A stretch of 64,000 nt of DNA from Actinomycetospora lemnae (GCF_028737315.1 NZ_JAQZAO010000016.1:1-64000); one strand, 5' to 3'; positions 47,451-56,147 are shown, counted from the first letter of the stretch. Program-made: numbers and translations. Notes: a model not told the origin generated them from the sequence alone.

Positions 47451-48538
47451 CCGGTGATCGTCGCGCGGGCCGGGGCGTCGTCGGCGGCCTGGATCGTCGC
47501 GGCGAGGTCGCGCAGGGTCGCGCGGTCGGCGTCGTCCCGGACGGCCACGGAGAACTCGACGTCGGTGACCACGTCGCGGTAGCGCTCGAGCAGCCGCTCG
47601 CCGATCTCGTCGTACGTGCCGATCACCGCGAACCGGTGCAGCGTCTCGTCGTCGATCATCGCCGGGAGGTCCTCCCAGCGCTGGGCCTTCGACAGCTCCT
47701 TGGCCTCGTTCGCGAGGTCGCCCAGGCCGAGGTGCTCGAACGCCGCGCGGTAGCCGGGCGTCGAGGCGTAGAAGGAGATGCGGGCGCGGGCGTCGCGGAC
47801 CTTCGGCACCAGCTCGGACTCCGTGCGCGCCGAGGCCACCAGCGGCTTCATCGCCACCCGGAACCCGTCGAGCGGGCGCCCGCCGCGTGCCGCGCCCCGG
47901 CGGACCGCGGGCAGCATCACCTCGCGGATGTACGACGGCGTGCACACCGGGTGCGGGCGCACGCCGTCGGCGACCTCGCCCGCCACCGCGCACATGTTCG
48001 TGTTCACCGCCGCGAGGTGGATCGGGATGTCGGGGTGCTCGATCGGCCCGGCGTCGAACAGCGGCACCATGAGGTCGAGGTCGTAGTGCTCGCCGTGGTG
48101 GTCCAGCGGCGCGCCGGTCTGCCAGGTCGCCCACACCGCGCGCATCGCCCGCACGTAGTCGCGCATCCACGGCGCCGGCGGGTGCCACGCCACCCCGTAG
48201 CGCCGGCGGATGTGCCCGCGCACCTGCGTCCCGAGGCCGAGCGTGAACCGCCCGCCGGAGAGCTTCTGCTGCGTCCAGGCCTGCAGCGCCATGACCGTCG
48301 GGCTGCGCGGGAACGCGATGGTCACCGCGGTGCCGGTCCGCAGCGTCGACGTGGCGGTCGCGGCGAGGGCGAGCACGACGAAGGGGTCGTCCTTGGTCTC
48401 CTCGACCGCCAGGCCGCCGTAGCCCAGCTCCTCGAGCATCGCGGCGTCCCGCGCGACGGTCGCGAGGTCCAGCGGGGTGTCCGGGGTCCGCAGGCCCGGG
48501 TCGACCTTCCCCAGCGGCAGGAGCGTCTCGAGGCGCAT
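47444..48538 (-). CDS. Luciferase-like F420-dependent oxidoreductase (TIGR03617-type)
   Basis: A 364-residue member of the luciferase-like monooxygenase superfamily, subgroup with coenzyme F420 in actinobacteria. It begins MRLETLLPLGKVDPGLRTP; LEELGYGGLAVEETKDDPFVVLALAA, TLRTGTAVTIAFPRSPTVMA and GRFTLGLGTQVRGHIRRRYG follow the fold; PIHLAAVNTNMCAVAGEVADGVRPHP is the phosphate-side loop. Substrate unknown. ATG 48538 has no ribosome site; TACGGT on the minus strand ends 6 nt before it. It diverges from bioF with only 23 bp between the two start codons, and its stop lies in a long inverted repeat. Confidence 0.85.
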   Translation of the reverse strand: MRLETLLPLGKVDPGLRTPDTPLDLATVARDAAMLEELGYGGLAVEETKDDPFVVLALAATATSTLRTGTAVTIAFPRSPTVMALQAWTQQKLSGGRFTLGLGTQVRGHIRRRYGVAWHPPAPWMRDYVRAMRAVWATWQTGAPLDHHGEHYDLDLMVPLFDAGPIEHPDIPIHLAAVNTNMCAVAGEVADGVRPHPVCTPSYIREVMLPAVRRGAARGGRPLDGFRVAMKPLVASARTESELVPKVRDARARISFYASTPGYRAAFEHLGLGDLANEAKELSKAQRWEDLPAMIDDETLHRFAVIGTYDEIGERLLERYRDVVTDVEFSVAVRDDADRATLRDLAATIQAADDAPARATITGT

Positions 48539-48544
48539 CCGGTC

Positions 48545-48554
48545 ACCGTAGGGT
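48545..48554. promoter_or_regulatory. Overlapping divergent -10 boxes for the F420 oxidoreductase and bioF
   Basis: ACCGTAGGGT contains TACGGT on the minus strand (48550-48545) and TAGGGT on the plus strand (48549-48554), sharing two base pairs. They lie 6 nt before ATG 48538 and 7 nt before GTG 48562. The two polymerases could not bind together, so the genes should be expressed alternately. Confidence 0.55.
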
Positions 48555-48561
48555 GGCCGCC

Positions 48562-49722
48562 GTGGGCTGGCTGGGTGCGTGGCTGGAGCAGACGGCGGCG
48601 TCGCGCGCGGAGGCGGGGCTGCGGCGCACGCTGCGCCCGCGGGATGTCGCCGACCCCGTCGTCGACCTCGCCTCCAACGACTACCTCGGCCTCGCCCGCG
48701 ACCCGCGCGTCGTCGACGCGGGGGTGGACGCGCTGCGCGCGTGGGGCGCCGGCTCCACGGGGTCGCGGCTGGTCACGGGGTCGACGCGGCTGCACGGCGA
48801 GCTCGAGGAGGCCCTCGCCGACTTCACCGGCAGCGCCGCCGCCCTCGTCTTCTCCTCGGGCTACACCGCGAACCTGGGTGCCGTGACGGCGCTGTCGGGC
48901 CGGGGCGCGCTCGTGGTCTCCGACGTCGCCGCGCACGCCTCGCTGGTCGACGCCGCGCGGCTCTCGCGCGCCCGGGTCGAGGTGGCCCGGTGCACCGACC
49001 CCGCGGTCGTCGACCAGGTCCTCGCGGCGCGGGAGGAGCCCCGCGCGCTCGTCGTCGTCGACGGCGTGGACAGCGTCGACGGCGGGATCGCGCCGCTCGC
49101 GGAGCTGCACGCGGTGTGCCGCGCGCGCGACGCCGTGCTGCTCGTCGACGACGCGCACGGGCTGGGCGTCCGCGGGCCCGGTGGCCGCGGCACGCTCACC
49201 GAGGCGGGCCTGGCCGGCGCGGCGGACGTGGTGCTGACCGCGACACTGTCGAAGTCGCTGGGCAGCCAGGGCGGGGTGGTGCTCGCCGCGCGGGCGGTGG
49301 TCGAGCACCTCGTCGACACCGCCCGGCCGTTCATCTTCGACACCGGCCTCGCTCCGGCCGCCGCGGGTGCGGCGCTCGCCGCGCTGGAGATCGTGCGCGG
49401 CGAGCCCGACCGGGTCGCCGCCCTGCACGCCGCCGCGGCCTCGGTGGCGGCGTCCGCGCGGGCCGCGGCGCCCGGGCTCGACGTGCCGGCGCCGACCGCG
49501 GCGATGGTGCCCGTCGTGCTCGGCGACCCCGCGGTGGCCCTCGGCGCCGCGGCGAGCTGCGCCGAGCACGGGCTGCGCGCCGGCTGCTTCCGCCCGCCCT
49601 CGGTGCCGCCGGGCACCTCGCGGCTGCGCCTCACCGCGCGGGCCGACCTCACCGCCGACGACCTCGCGCTCGTCGACCAGGTGCTGCACAAGGTGCTCGG
49701 CCCGATCGTCGCCCCCGCCTAG
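48562..49722 (+). CDS. bioF: 8-amino-7-oxononanoate synthase BioF
   Basis: BioF condenses pimeloyl-thioester with L-alanine to KAPA, the first dedicated step of the biotin rings. The 386-residue PLP enzyme shows DLASNDYLGLARDPRVV, GAGSTGSRLVTGSTRLHGELE, VFSSGYTANLGAV, SDVAAHASLVDAARLS, VDDAHGLGVRGPGGRG and TLSKSLGSQGG with PLP lysine Lys231. GTG 48562 is chosen because a TANNNT box ends 7 nt before it; the in-frame GTG at 48553 would overlap that box. It is followed by a 172-bp gap with a stress-type promoter. Confidence 0.92.
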   Translation: MGWLGAWLEQTAASRAEAGLRRTLRPRDVADPVVDLASNDYLGLARDPRVVDAGVDALRAWGAGSTGSRLVTGSTRLHGELEEALADFTGSAAALVFSSGYTANLGAVTALSGRGALVVSDVAAHASLVDAARLSRARVEVARCTDPAVVDQVLAAREEPRALVVVDGVDSVDGGIAPLAELHAVCRARDAVLLVDDAHGLGVRGPGGRGTLTEAGLAGAADVVLTATLSKSLGSQGGVVLAARAVVEHLVDTARPFIFDTGLAPAAAGAALAALEIVRGEPDRVAALHAAAASVAASARAAAPGLDVPAPTAAMVPVVLGDPAVALGAAASCAEHGLRAGCFRPPSVPPGTSRLRLTARADLTADDLALVDQVLHKVLGPIVAPA

Positions 49723-49815
49723 CCCGGACGGCCGAGCGGTGATTCCCCTCGTGGGCCTCGGGCACCCCCGGGCGGGCGTGTCCACGTTCCCCTGAAATAC
49801 GCAGCGTGGTCGAAA

Positions 49816-49842
49816 GGTTCACGAATCGTGGTTTCGGGGTAC
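49816..49842 (+). promoter_or_regulatory. SigF/SigB-like promoter ahead of the MEDS-STAS pair
   Basis: GGTTC (49816-49820), 16 bp, then GGGTAC (49837-49842) matches the actinobacterial stress-sigma consensus GGTTT-N15-17-GGGTA with one -35 mismatch. The inferred start of transcription, near 49850, is about 45 nt before GTG 49895. The downstream genes are themselves partner-switching-type regulators, which makes the match more believable. Confidence 0.55.
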
Positions 49843-49894
49843 TCGTGGTGTCGCTCGGCGCGAGCCGGGGCGAGGACGGCCGGAGGGAGGGCGC

Positions 49895-50770
49895 GTGGCG
49901 ACACTCCTGCGTGCGGACCCCGGCCTCCACGAGGTCCGGTCCCGGCACACGCTGCTCGTTGCCGCGGGCGTCGAGCACGGCCGTCGTGGCACCGCCTCAT
50001 GGATCGAGCGCGAGCTGGCGCTCGGGGCGAAGGTCCTCTACAAGGGCTGGCTCCCGGCCGGCCAGCGCCCCGACCAGCACTGGATCGCCGGACCCGCCGG
50101 ACCGCGGGGCGCCCGGGACGCGCTCGCGACGGGCCAGATGGAGTTCCTCGACCTGCCGACCGTCGTCGAACGCACGGGGGTGACGGCCGAGGGCGTGACG
50201 GCGCTGTTCCGCGACGAGGTGGCCCGCGCCTTCGAGGACGCCTGGCCCACCGTCGCGCTGACGCAGGAGAGCCCGGGGCTCCCGCTGGCCGACGACGCCG
50301 TCCTCGCCGCGTACACCGCCTGGGAGGGCGGGTTCGACGTCCTCGCCGACGAGGGCCCGGTCCGCACGCTCTGTCAGCTCAGCGTCCCGGACGAGGACGA
50401 GGCCGCGATCTGGGAGACGGTCGCGGTGCACCACCGCGACCTCGTCGACGACGTCTGGTCGGCGAGCATCGCCTGCGGGCGGTGGCGACCGAGCGGCGAC
50501 CTCGACGCGCACGTGGCCCGCCGCTTCGGGGCCGCGGTGCACGGCGCCCTGCGCGCCGCGCGCGCCCACGAGACCGGCCCCGACCTGCACCTCGACCTGT
50601 CGGCCGTCGACTTCATGGACGTCGCCTGCGCCGAGATCCTCATGCTCGCGGCCCGGTCCGCGCCGGCGGGCCAGCACGTGGTCCTGCACGGCGGCTCGCG
50701 CTTCCTGCGCCGGCTGTTCGACGCCGTGGGCCGGCCCGCCTCGGTGCGCGAGAGCGGGGACGCGCCGTGA
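49895..50770 (+). CDS. MEDS-domain protein with C-terminal STAS domain (anti-anti-sigma-like)
   Basis: The 291-residue protein has an N-terminal MEDS (DcmR-type sensory) domain (about 10-180: HTLLVAAGVEHGRRGTASWIERELALGAKVLYKGW) and a C-terminal STAS domain (about 195-285) containing LHLDLSAVDFMDVACAEILML. In anti-sigma antagonists the Asp of this loop is followed by a phosphorylated Ser; here the loop is Asp242-Val-Ala-Cys245, with no Ser or Thr, so classical phosphorylation is unlikely. GTG 49895 has GGAGGGAGGG upstream. It overlaps the next gene by 4 bp, forming a two-gene unit between bioF and bioD. Confidence 0.75.
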   Translation: MATLLRADPGLHEVRSRHTLLVAAGVEHGRRGTASWIERELALGAKVLYKGWLPAGQRPDQHWIAGPAGPRGARDALATGQMEFLDLPTVVERTGVTAEGVTALFRDEVARAFEDAWPTVALTQESPGLPLADDAVLAAYTAWEGGFDVLADEGPVRTLCQLSVPDEDEAAIWETVAVHHRDLVDDVWSASIACGRWRPSGDLDAHVARRFGAAVHGALRAARAHETGPDLHLDLSAVDFMDVACAEILMLAARSAPAGQHVVLHGGSRFLRRLFDAVGRPASVRESGDAP

Positions 50771-51648
50771 CGGCCGGGGGCGAGGAGGAGAGCGGCCTGG
50801 TCCACCTCGCGCTGCTCCACGACGGTCCCGACGACCTCGTGTCCGGCGCGCTCGCCGAGGTGCGCCGGGCGGTGGCCGACGGCGACGAGGTGCTCCTCGT
50901 CGTCGACCGTGCCACCGTGCGCGCCTTCCGCGAGGCCCTCGGCGAGGACGCCGCGCGCGTGACGTTCCCGCCGCCGTCGTCGGTGCTCCCGCCGTCGGAC
51001 CCCGGCTTCCTCGGGGCCGCGCGGAGGTGGGTCCGGCCGGGCCGGCGCACCACCGTGCTGGGTCAGTACCCCGGGGCGATGCCGGTGCCGGCGTGCGGCG
51101 TCGGCGAGGACGGGCTGAACGCCGTGCGCCGCGACCTGCCGCTGACCCTGATCTGCTGCTGCCGCCGCGACGCCGACCCCGAGCTCGTCGCGGTGGCCCG
51201 CCGCACGCACCCGCACCTCGCCGGGCCGGCGGGACGCGTCGACAACCCCGGCTACCGCCCGCCCGCGACGTCCGACCCGGTGCCCGCCGACCTCTGGGGC
51301 ACGGTGGCGGCGCGGCTCGGCGTCGACGGCACCGGCGACCTCGCCGAGCTGCGCCGCTGCGTCGCCGAGGTCGCGGCGCGGGTCGGGCTGGAGGGCGACG
51401 CGGTCCGCGCCGCGGTGCTCGCGGTGCACGAGGCGGCGGTGCTCGGCTGTCGCGGCGACGTCGCGGCCGGCCTCACCCTGGAGGTCCGCGCCCGACCCGG
51501 CCAGCTGTTCGCCGAGGTCATCGGCCCGCCACGGTCCGGCACGGCGTCCACCGGCGACCTGCTCTCGCACCTGCGGCCGTTCTGCACGTGCGCCGCCGTG
51601 CACGAGGACGCCGGGCAGCGCGCGGTGCGCGTACTGACGACCGTCTGA
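50767..51648 (+). CDS. MEDS-domain protein with degenerate HATPase-like anti-sigma domain
   Basis: The 293-residue protein also starts with a MEDS-like domain (LVHLALLHDGPDDLVSGALAEVRRAVADGDEVLLVVD) and ends in about 110 residues that resemble RsbW-type GHKL kinases (LRRCVAEVAARVGLEGDAVRAAVLAVHEAAVLGC). The kinase N-box normally reads NEAxxN; here it is HEAAVLGC, and no G1/G2 glycine boxes are visible, so ATP binding is doubtful. A CCC cluster (ICCCRR) lies near residue 128. Paired by a GTGA overlap with the MEDS-STAS gene, it looks like a partner-switching couple that signals without phosphorylation. Function is inferred from domain layout. Confidence 0.65.
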   Translation: MTAGGEEESGLVHLALLHDGPDDLVSGALAEVRRAVADGDEVLLVVDRATVRAFREALGEDAARVTFPPPSSVLPPSDPGFLGAARRWVRPGRRTTVLGQYPGAMPVPACGVGEDGLNAVRRDLPLTLICCCRRDADPELVAVARRTHPHLAGPAGRVDNPGYRPPATSDPVPADLWGTVAARLGVDGTGDLAELRRCVAEVAARVGLEGDAVRAAVLAVHEAAVLGCRGDVAAGLTLEVRARPGQLFAEVIGPPRSGTASTGDLLSHLRPFCTCAAVHEDAGQRAVRVLTTV

Positions 51649-51667
51649 CCCGGCCCGCCGACGGGGC

Positions 51668-51673
51668 TACCCT
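51668..51673 (+). promoter_or_regulatory. Candidate -10 box for leaderless bioD
   Basis: TACCCT fits TANNNT and ends 8 nt before GTG 51682; no ribosome site is present. Confidence 0.5.
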
Positions 51674-51681
51674 CGCCCGCC

Positions 51682-52392
51682 GTGCGGATCCTCGTCGTCA
51701 CCGGCACCGGCACCGACGTCGGCAAGACGGTGGTGGTCGCGGCGATCGCCGCGCTGGCCCGCGCGGCGGGGGAGCGGGTGACGGTCGTGAAGCCGGCCCA
51801 GACCGGCGTCGCGCCGGGGGAGGACGGGGACCTCGCGGCGGTGGCGCGGCTGGCCGGTCCCGTCGCCCTCGTCGAGCTCGCCCGCTACCCCGAGCCCCTC
51901 GCGCCGGCGACCGCCGCGCGGCGGGCGGGGATGCCGCCGGTGACGGCCGCGCAGGTGGTCGACGCGGTGCGGGAACAGGACGCCGACCTCGTCGTCGTCG
52001 AGGGTGCGGGCGGCCTGCTGGTGCGGCTCGACGACGGCGACACGACGCACCCGCCCCAGACGCTCGCCGACGTCGCCGCGGGCCTCGCGGCGCCGGTCGT
52101 GCTCGTCGCGAGCGCCGGGCTCGGCGTGCTCAACACCGCCGCGCTCACCGCCGAGGCGCTGGCCCGGCGCGGGATCGTGCTCGCCGGCACCGTCGTCGGC
52201 GCGTACCCGGAGCACCCCGACCTCGCCGAGCGGACCAACCTCGACGACCTGCCGGCCGTGACCGGCGCCCCGCTGCTCGGCGTGCTGCCCGCGGGCCTCG
52301 GGACGGCGAGCCCCGAGGACCTCCACGCGGCCGCGCGCTGTGGCCTCGGTCCCGTCCTCGGCGGTGGGTGGTCCCCCGGGCGCGCACCGTGA
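51682..52392 (+). CDS. bioD: ATP-dependent dethiobiotin synthetase BioD
   Basis: BioD closes the ureido ring of DAPA with CO2 and ATP, giving dethiobiotin. The 236-residue protein begins [18 protein letters not shown] with the P-loop lysine Lys16; VVKPAQTGV, the Ser/Thr-Pro-like [16 protein letters not shown] and [15 protein letters not shown] are BioD motifs. Bicarbonate/CO2 is a substrate, which gives a possible link with the nearby carbonic-anhydrase fusion (inference). A TANNNT box 8 nt before the GTG suggests a leaderless transcript that continues into bioB 47 bp downstream. Confidence 0.93.
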   Translation: MRILVVTGTGTDVGKTVVVAAIAALARAAGERVTVVKPAQTGVAPGEDGDLAAVARLAGPVALVELARYPEPLAPATAARRAGMPPVTAAQVVDAVREQDADLVVVEGAGGLLVRLDDGDTTHPPQTLADVAAGLAAPVVLVASAGLGVLNTAALTAEALARRGIVLAGTVVGAYPEHPDLAERTNLDDLPAVTGAPLLGVLPAGLGTASPEDLHAAARCGLGPVLGGGWSPGRAP

Positions 52393-52439
52393 GGCACACT
52401 GCGGCGAGCCCGACCGAAGCCCGATGAAGGGAGCCGTGC

Positions 52440-53471
52440 GTGACGGCCGTCGATCCCAGCACCACCGCGGAGGAGACCGGCGACATCCTCGCCGTGGCCC
52501 GCGAGCAGGTGCTCGAGCGCGGGGAGGGCCTCTCGCAGGAGCAGGTCCTGGCCGTCCTGCAGCTGCCGACCGACCGCCTGTCCGAGGCGCTCGCGCTCGC
52601 CCACGAGGTGCGGATGCGCTGGTGCGGTCCGGAGGTCGAGGTCGAGGGCATCGTCTCGCTGAAGACCGGCGGCTGCCCCGAGGACTGCCACTTCTGCTCG
52701 CAGTCCGGCCTCTTCGACTCCCCGGTGCGCGCGGCGTGGCTCGACGTCGACCGGCTGGTGGAGGCGGCCAAGCAGACCGCCAAGACCGGGGCCACCGAGT
52801 TCTGCATCGTCGCCGCGGTGCGCGGACCCGACGCCAAGCTCATGGAGCAGGTGCGCGCGGGCATCGCCGCGATCCGCGCCGAGGTCGACATCAACGTCGC
52901 CTGCTCGCTGGGGATGCTGACCCAGGAGCAGGTCGACGAGCTCGCCGCGATGGGCGTGCACCGCTACAACCACAACCTCGAGACCGCCCGCAGCCACTTC
53001 CCGGAGGTCGTCACCACGCACTCCTGGGAGGAGCGCTGGGAGACGCTGCAGATGGTGCGCGCGGCGGGCATGGAGGTCTGCTGCGGCGGCATCGTCGGCA
53101 TGGGCGAGACGCTCGAGCAGCGCGCCGAGTTCGCGGTGCAGCTCGCCGAGCTCGAGCCCGACGAGGTCCCGCTGAACTTCCTCATCCCCAACCCCGGCAC
53201 CCCCTTCGCGCACCTCGAGGTGCCCCAGGGTGCCGACGCGCTGATGACCGTGGCGGCCTTCCGCCTGGCCCTGCCGCGCACGGTGCTGCGCTTCGCCGGC
53301 GGCCGCGAGCTCACCCTCGGCGACCTCGGCGCGGAGCAGGGCATGCTCGGCGGGGTCAACGCGATCATCGTCGGCAACTACCTGACGAACCTCGGGCGCC
53401 CGGCCGAGCAGGACCTCGACATGCTCGAGACCCTCAAGATGCCGATCAAGGCCCTGAACGACACGTTGTGA
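52440..53471 (+). CDS. bioB: Biotin synthase BioB
   Basis: BioB is a radical-SAM enzyme that inserts sulfur into dethiobiotin. The 343-residue protein has the cluster motif CPEDCHFC with Cys79, Cys83 and Cys86 binding the [4Fe-4S] cluster, [51 protein letters not shown] and [14 protein letters not shown], where the Arg is the unusual ligand of the auxiliary iron-sulfur cluster. GTG 52440 has GAAGGGAG upstream. It overlaps bsaP by 4 bp. Confidence 0.96.
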   Translation: MTAVDPSTTAEETGDILAVAREQVLERGEGLSQEQVLAVLQLPTDRLSEALALAHEVRMRWCGPEVEVEGIVSLKTGGCPEDCHFCSQSGLFDSPVRAAWLDVDRLVEAAKQTAKTGATEFCIVAAVRGPDAKLMEQVRAGIAAIRAEVDINVACSLGMLTQEQVDELAAMGVHRYNHNLETARSHFPEVVTTHSWEERWETLQMVRAAGMEVCCGGIVGMGETLEQRAEFAVQLAELEPDEVPLNFLIPNPGTPFAHLEVPQGADALMTVAAFRLALPRTVLRFAGGRELTLGDLGAEQGMLGGVNAIIVGNYLTNLGRPAEQDLDMLETLKMPIKALNDTL

Positions 53472-53749
53472 GCGCCGTCGTGGAGCCGCCCGCCGACCCC
53501 CGCGACCCGCAGCGCAGCGGAGCCGGCGCCGTCGACGAGACCGTCGAGCGGCCCTTCTGTGCGTGGTGCGGGCGGGAGCAGGCGGCCGCGGACCACACGG
53601 CCTGCGACCGCCGGCTCGCCACCGTGGACCCGCCGCGGCACTGCCCGGTGTGCGCGCGCCGCATGGTCGTGCAGGTCGACCCCGTGGGCTGGACCGCGCG
53701 GTGCAGCCGGCACGGGGAGTCGGCGGGCACGCACGGCTTCCGGCGATGA
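53468..53749 (+). CDS. bsaP: Biotin synthase auxiliary protein BsaP
   Basis: A 93-residue Cys-rich protein that overlaps the bioB stop by 4 bp. It has FCAWCGRE, a further Cys in [20 protein letters not shown] and CSRHG: six cysteines in C-x2-C pairs plus single residues, which is the pattern of the small protein downstream of bioB in mycobacteria (Rv1590) that was reported to be required for BioB activity, probably by serving its iron-sulfur cluster. Position, size and motif support the name; the following DUF2567 gene reproduces the mycobacterial Rv1589-Rv1590-Rv1591 order. Confidence 0.85.
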   Translation: MSAVVEPPADPRDPQRSGAGAVDETVERPFCAWCGREQAAADHTACDRRLATVDPPRHCPVCARRMVVQVDPVGWTARCSRHGESAGTHGFRR

Positions 53750-53765
53750 CCGGCAGACGGCCGAC

Positions 53766-54365
53766 ATGACCGCCCTCAGCGACGACTTCCTCCCCACCGA
53801 GCCCTCGGGCCGGCTGGAGCGGGGCGAGCTGCGCGGCGACGTGCCCGCCGCCCTGCGCCTGGGAGCGATCCTCGCGGTGGTCGGGCTCCCGCTCGGCGCG
53901 CTGTGGGCCCTGCTCGCGCCGGTCGTGCACGTCGTCGCCCTGCCCGGCGGGGGCAGCGGGTCACCCGCGGGGGAGGCCGACCACGCCTTCGACGCCGTCG
54001 CGATCCACCTGCTGCTCGTGGCGTCGTACGGCGTCATCGCCGGGGCCGTGGCGTGGCGCCGCCGCCACCGTCGCGGCCCGGTCGTGCTCGTGGCGCTGGT
54101 GGCCGGTGCGCTGCTCGGCGGCTGGCTGTGCGGGCGCGTCGGCGCGATGCTGGCGTGGGCGGCGTCGCCGGTGCCGGTGCTCGTCGACCCCGCCGCGCTC
54201 GGCACCGCCGGCATCCCCGGCGCGCCGGTGCCCGCGGTGCTGACGAGCCTGCCGCCGTCGCCGGGGCCGTGGTGGATCGCGCTGGTCGCGGGCCTGGGCG
54301 CGGCGCTGGCCTACGTGCTGGCCGCGATCGTCGACGGCCACGAGGACATGGGGAGGGACGCGTGA
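53766..54365 (+). CDS. DUF2567 family membrane protein
   Basis: A 199-residue polytopic protein of unknown function with about four membrane segments (about 33-60, 78-95, 103-127, 168-190) and an external loop rich in Pro (ALGTAGIPGAPVPAVLTSLPPSPGPWW). The motifs HAFDAVAIHLLLVASYGVIAGAVAWRRR and GALLGGWLCGRVGAMLAW match the DUF2567 group found after bioB-bsaP in mycobacteria (Rv1591). ATG 53766 lies 17 bp after bsaP. The stop overlaps the peptidase gene by 4 bp. A tie to biotin is suggested only by conserved neighbourhood. Confidence 0.75.
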   Translation: MTALSDDFLPTEPSGRLERGELRGDVPAALRLGAILAVVGLPLGALWALLAPVVHVVALPGGGSGSPAGEADHAFDAVAIHLLLVASYGVIAGAVAWRRRHRRGPVVLVALVAGALLGGWLCGRVGAMLAWAASPVPVLVDPAALGTAGIPGAPVPAVLTSLPPSPGPWWIALVAGLGAALAYVLAAIVDGHEDMGRDA

Positions 54366-55417
54366 CGGCTCTCGACCTGGCGTGCGAGCTGGTGCGCCTC
54401 GACACCCGCGGCGACGGGGAGCGGGTCGCCGCGGACCTGTTGGCGAACCGCCTGGAGGACGCCGGGCTGACCGTCGCGATCCACGAGACGCGGCCGGGGC
54501 GCGCGAACCTCGTCGCCCACCACGGCGAGGAGACCCCGGTGACGCTCACCGGGCATCTCGACACGGTCCCCGCCGACGAGGCGGTGTGGTCGTTCGACCC
54601 GCTGGCCGGCGACGTCGTCGACGGGCGCCTGCGCGGGCGGGGGTCGAGCGACATGAAGGCCGGGGTGGCCGCCGCGGTCGTCGCGGCCGCCGAGCACGTG
54701 CGCGCCGGCGGCTCCGGGGTGCAGGTCGTCCTGACCTTCGGCGAGGAGACCGGCTGCGAGGGCGCCCGCGAGATCCCGGCCGGCGCGCTGCGGCCCTCGG
54801 GCACGCTGCTGGTGGCCGAGCCGACCGCGAACCGCGTGGTGCTCGGGCACAAGGGCGTGCTCTGGCTGGTGCTGCACGCCCGCGGGGTCCCGGCGCACGG
54901 CTCGCGCCCCGACCTCGGGCACAACGCGCTGGTCGACCTCGCCCGCGCCGCCGTCCGGATCCACGAGCACGACGCCTGGCCGACCAGCGCGACGCACGGC
55001 GCGACCACCGCCAACGTCGGGATGATGCGCGCGGGCGTCCAGCCCAACGTCGTCCCGGACCGCGCCGCGCTCACCGTCGACCTGCGCCTCGTGCCCGGCG
55101 ACACCGCCGACGCGGCCGAGGCGACCGTCGTCGAGCTGGCCGGGACGCCGGTCGAGAGCGAGCGCCTCGTCGAGCTGCCGCTCATCGACACCGACCCGGC
55201 GCGGGTGGCGCGGGCCGTCGAGCTGCTGGGCGGCGGGGAGCCGCGGTACGCCACCTACTTCACCGACGCGAGCGTCCTCGCCTCGGCGCTGGGCGGGGCC
55301 GACGTGATCGTCTACGGCCCCGGCGACCCCGAGCAGGCCCACGTCACCGACGAGACGGCGCCGGCCGGGCTCGTCGACCCGGCGGCCGAGGCGTTCCGGC
55401 GGGTGCTCGGCTCCTGA
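54362..55417 (+). CDS. M20-family metallopeptidase / deacylase (ArgE/DapE type)
   Basis: A 351-residue zinc hydrolase. The first metal ligand and catalytic Asp are in TGHLDTVP, the bridging Asp in RGRGSSDMKAG, the catalytic Glu pair in FGEETGCEG, another ligand in VAEPT and the last His near the end in GPGDPEQAHVTDE. The internal dimerisation domain starts HARGVPAHGSRPDLGHNALVDL. Members split N-acyl amino acids, and DapE-type N-succinyl-DAP desuccinylase is possible since dapA and the mur genes show a DAP wall, but the substrate cannot be fixed from sequence. GTG 54362 has GGGAGGGAC upstream and overlaps DUF2567. Confidence 0.8.
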   Translation: MTALDLACELVRLDTRGDGERVAADLLANRLEDAGLTVAIHETRPGRANLVAHHGEETPVTLTGHLDTVPADEAVWSFDPLAGDVVDGRLRGRGSSDMKAGVAAAVVAAAEHVRAGGSGVQVVLTFGEETGCEGAREIPAGALRPSGTLLVAEPTANRVVLGHKGVLWLVLHARGVPAHGSRPDLGHNALVDLARAAVRIHEHDAWPTSATHGATTANVGMMRAGVQPNVVPDRAALTVDLRLVPGDTADAAEATVVELAGTPVESERLVELPLIDTDPARVARAVELLGGGEPRYATYFTDASVLASALGGADVIVYGPGDPEQAHVTDETAPAGLVDPAAEAFRRVLGS

Positions 55418-55445
55418 CCGGCGGCTCGGGGGCCGACCCCGCCGC

Positions 55446-56147
55446 CTAGTTGAGGCTGTGCTCGACGGCGTACTTCACCGACGGCGCCCACACCGCGCGC
55501 AGCTCGCCGAGCAGGACCGCCTCGCGGGTCATCGACCGCCGGACGAGCTGCAGGCGCTCCATCGGGCAGGTCTCCTCGAGCAGCTCCTGGCGGTCGGCGA
55601 GGGGGAGCAGGCAGTCGCCGGCGAGGATGTGGGCGAGCTCGGGGCCGGCGACGTCGGGCGCCGGCTCCTCGGTGAGCTCCGCGGGCAGCTCGCCGTCGCC
55701 GCCGCCCTGCTGGCGCCAGGCGGTAGCGCAGTAGCGGCGGTGCGCGGCGCGGGCGGCCATCGCGAGCGGCGCGAGATCGGTCTCCTCGTCGCCCTCGTCG
55801 TCGGGCAGCCACTCGACCTTCCCGACGAGGTAGGGCGCCGCGCGGTCGTCGACCTCGAGGAGCCGGAAGCGCCGGTCGCCGGTGGTCTGGATGTCGAAGC
55901 GGCCGTCGGGCAGGCGGCGGACCTCGCGCAGCGTCGCGGTGCACCCGACGTCGTGCAGGCCGTCGCGGCCGTCGTCCGGGCTCCACCCCTCGCGCACGGC
56001 GACGACGCCGAACTGCTTGCCGGGGATCGTGCCGGTGACCAGGTCGATGGTCAGCTGCCGGTAGCGCGGCTCGAAGATGTGCAGTGGCAGCGACGCGCCC
56101 GGCAGCAGCACGGTCCCCAACGGGAACAGAGGCAGCGTCTCGACCAC
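55446..56147 (-). CDS. LON peptidase substrate-binding (N-terminal) domain protein
   Basis: A 233-residue stand-alone LON N-domain (PF02190-type) without the ATPase or protease parts: LPLFPLGTVLLPGASLPLHIFEPRYRQL is the signature, then FGVVAVREG, VGCTATLREVRRLPDGRFDIQTTGDRRFRLLEV. Role unknown; such proteins may recognise unfolded proteins. GTG 56147 is chosen since TAGCGT on the minus strand ends 7 nt before it and no ribosome site is visible. It converges on the M20 gene 28 bp away and follows the Nudix-type regulator in the same direction after 56 bp. Confidence 0.85.
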   Translation of the reverse strand: MVETLPLFPLGTVLLPGASLPLHIFEPRYRQLTIDLVTGTIPGKQFGVVAVREGWSPDDGRDGLHDVGCTATLREVRRLPDGRFDIQTTGDRRFRLLEVDDRAAPYLVGKVEWLPDDEGDEETDLAPLAMAARAAHRRYCATAWRQQGGGDGELPAELTEEPAPDVAGPELAHILAGDCLLPLADRQELLEETCPMERLQLVRRSMTREAVLLGELRAVWAPSVKYAVEHSLN

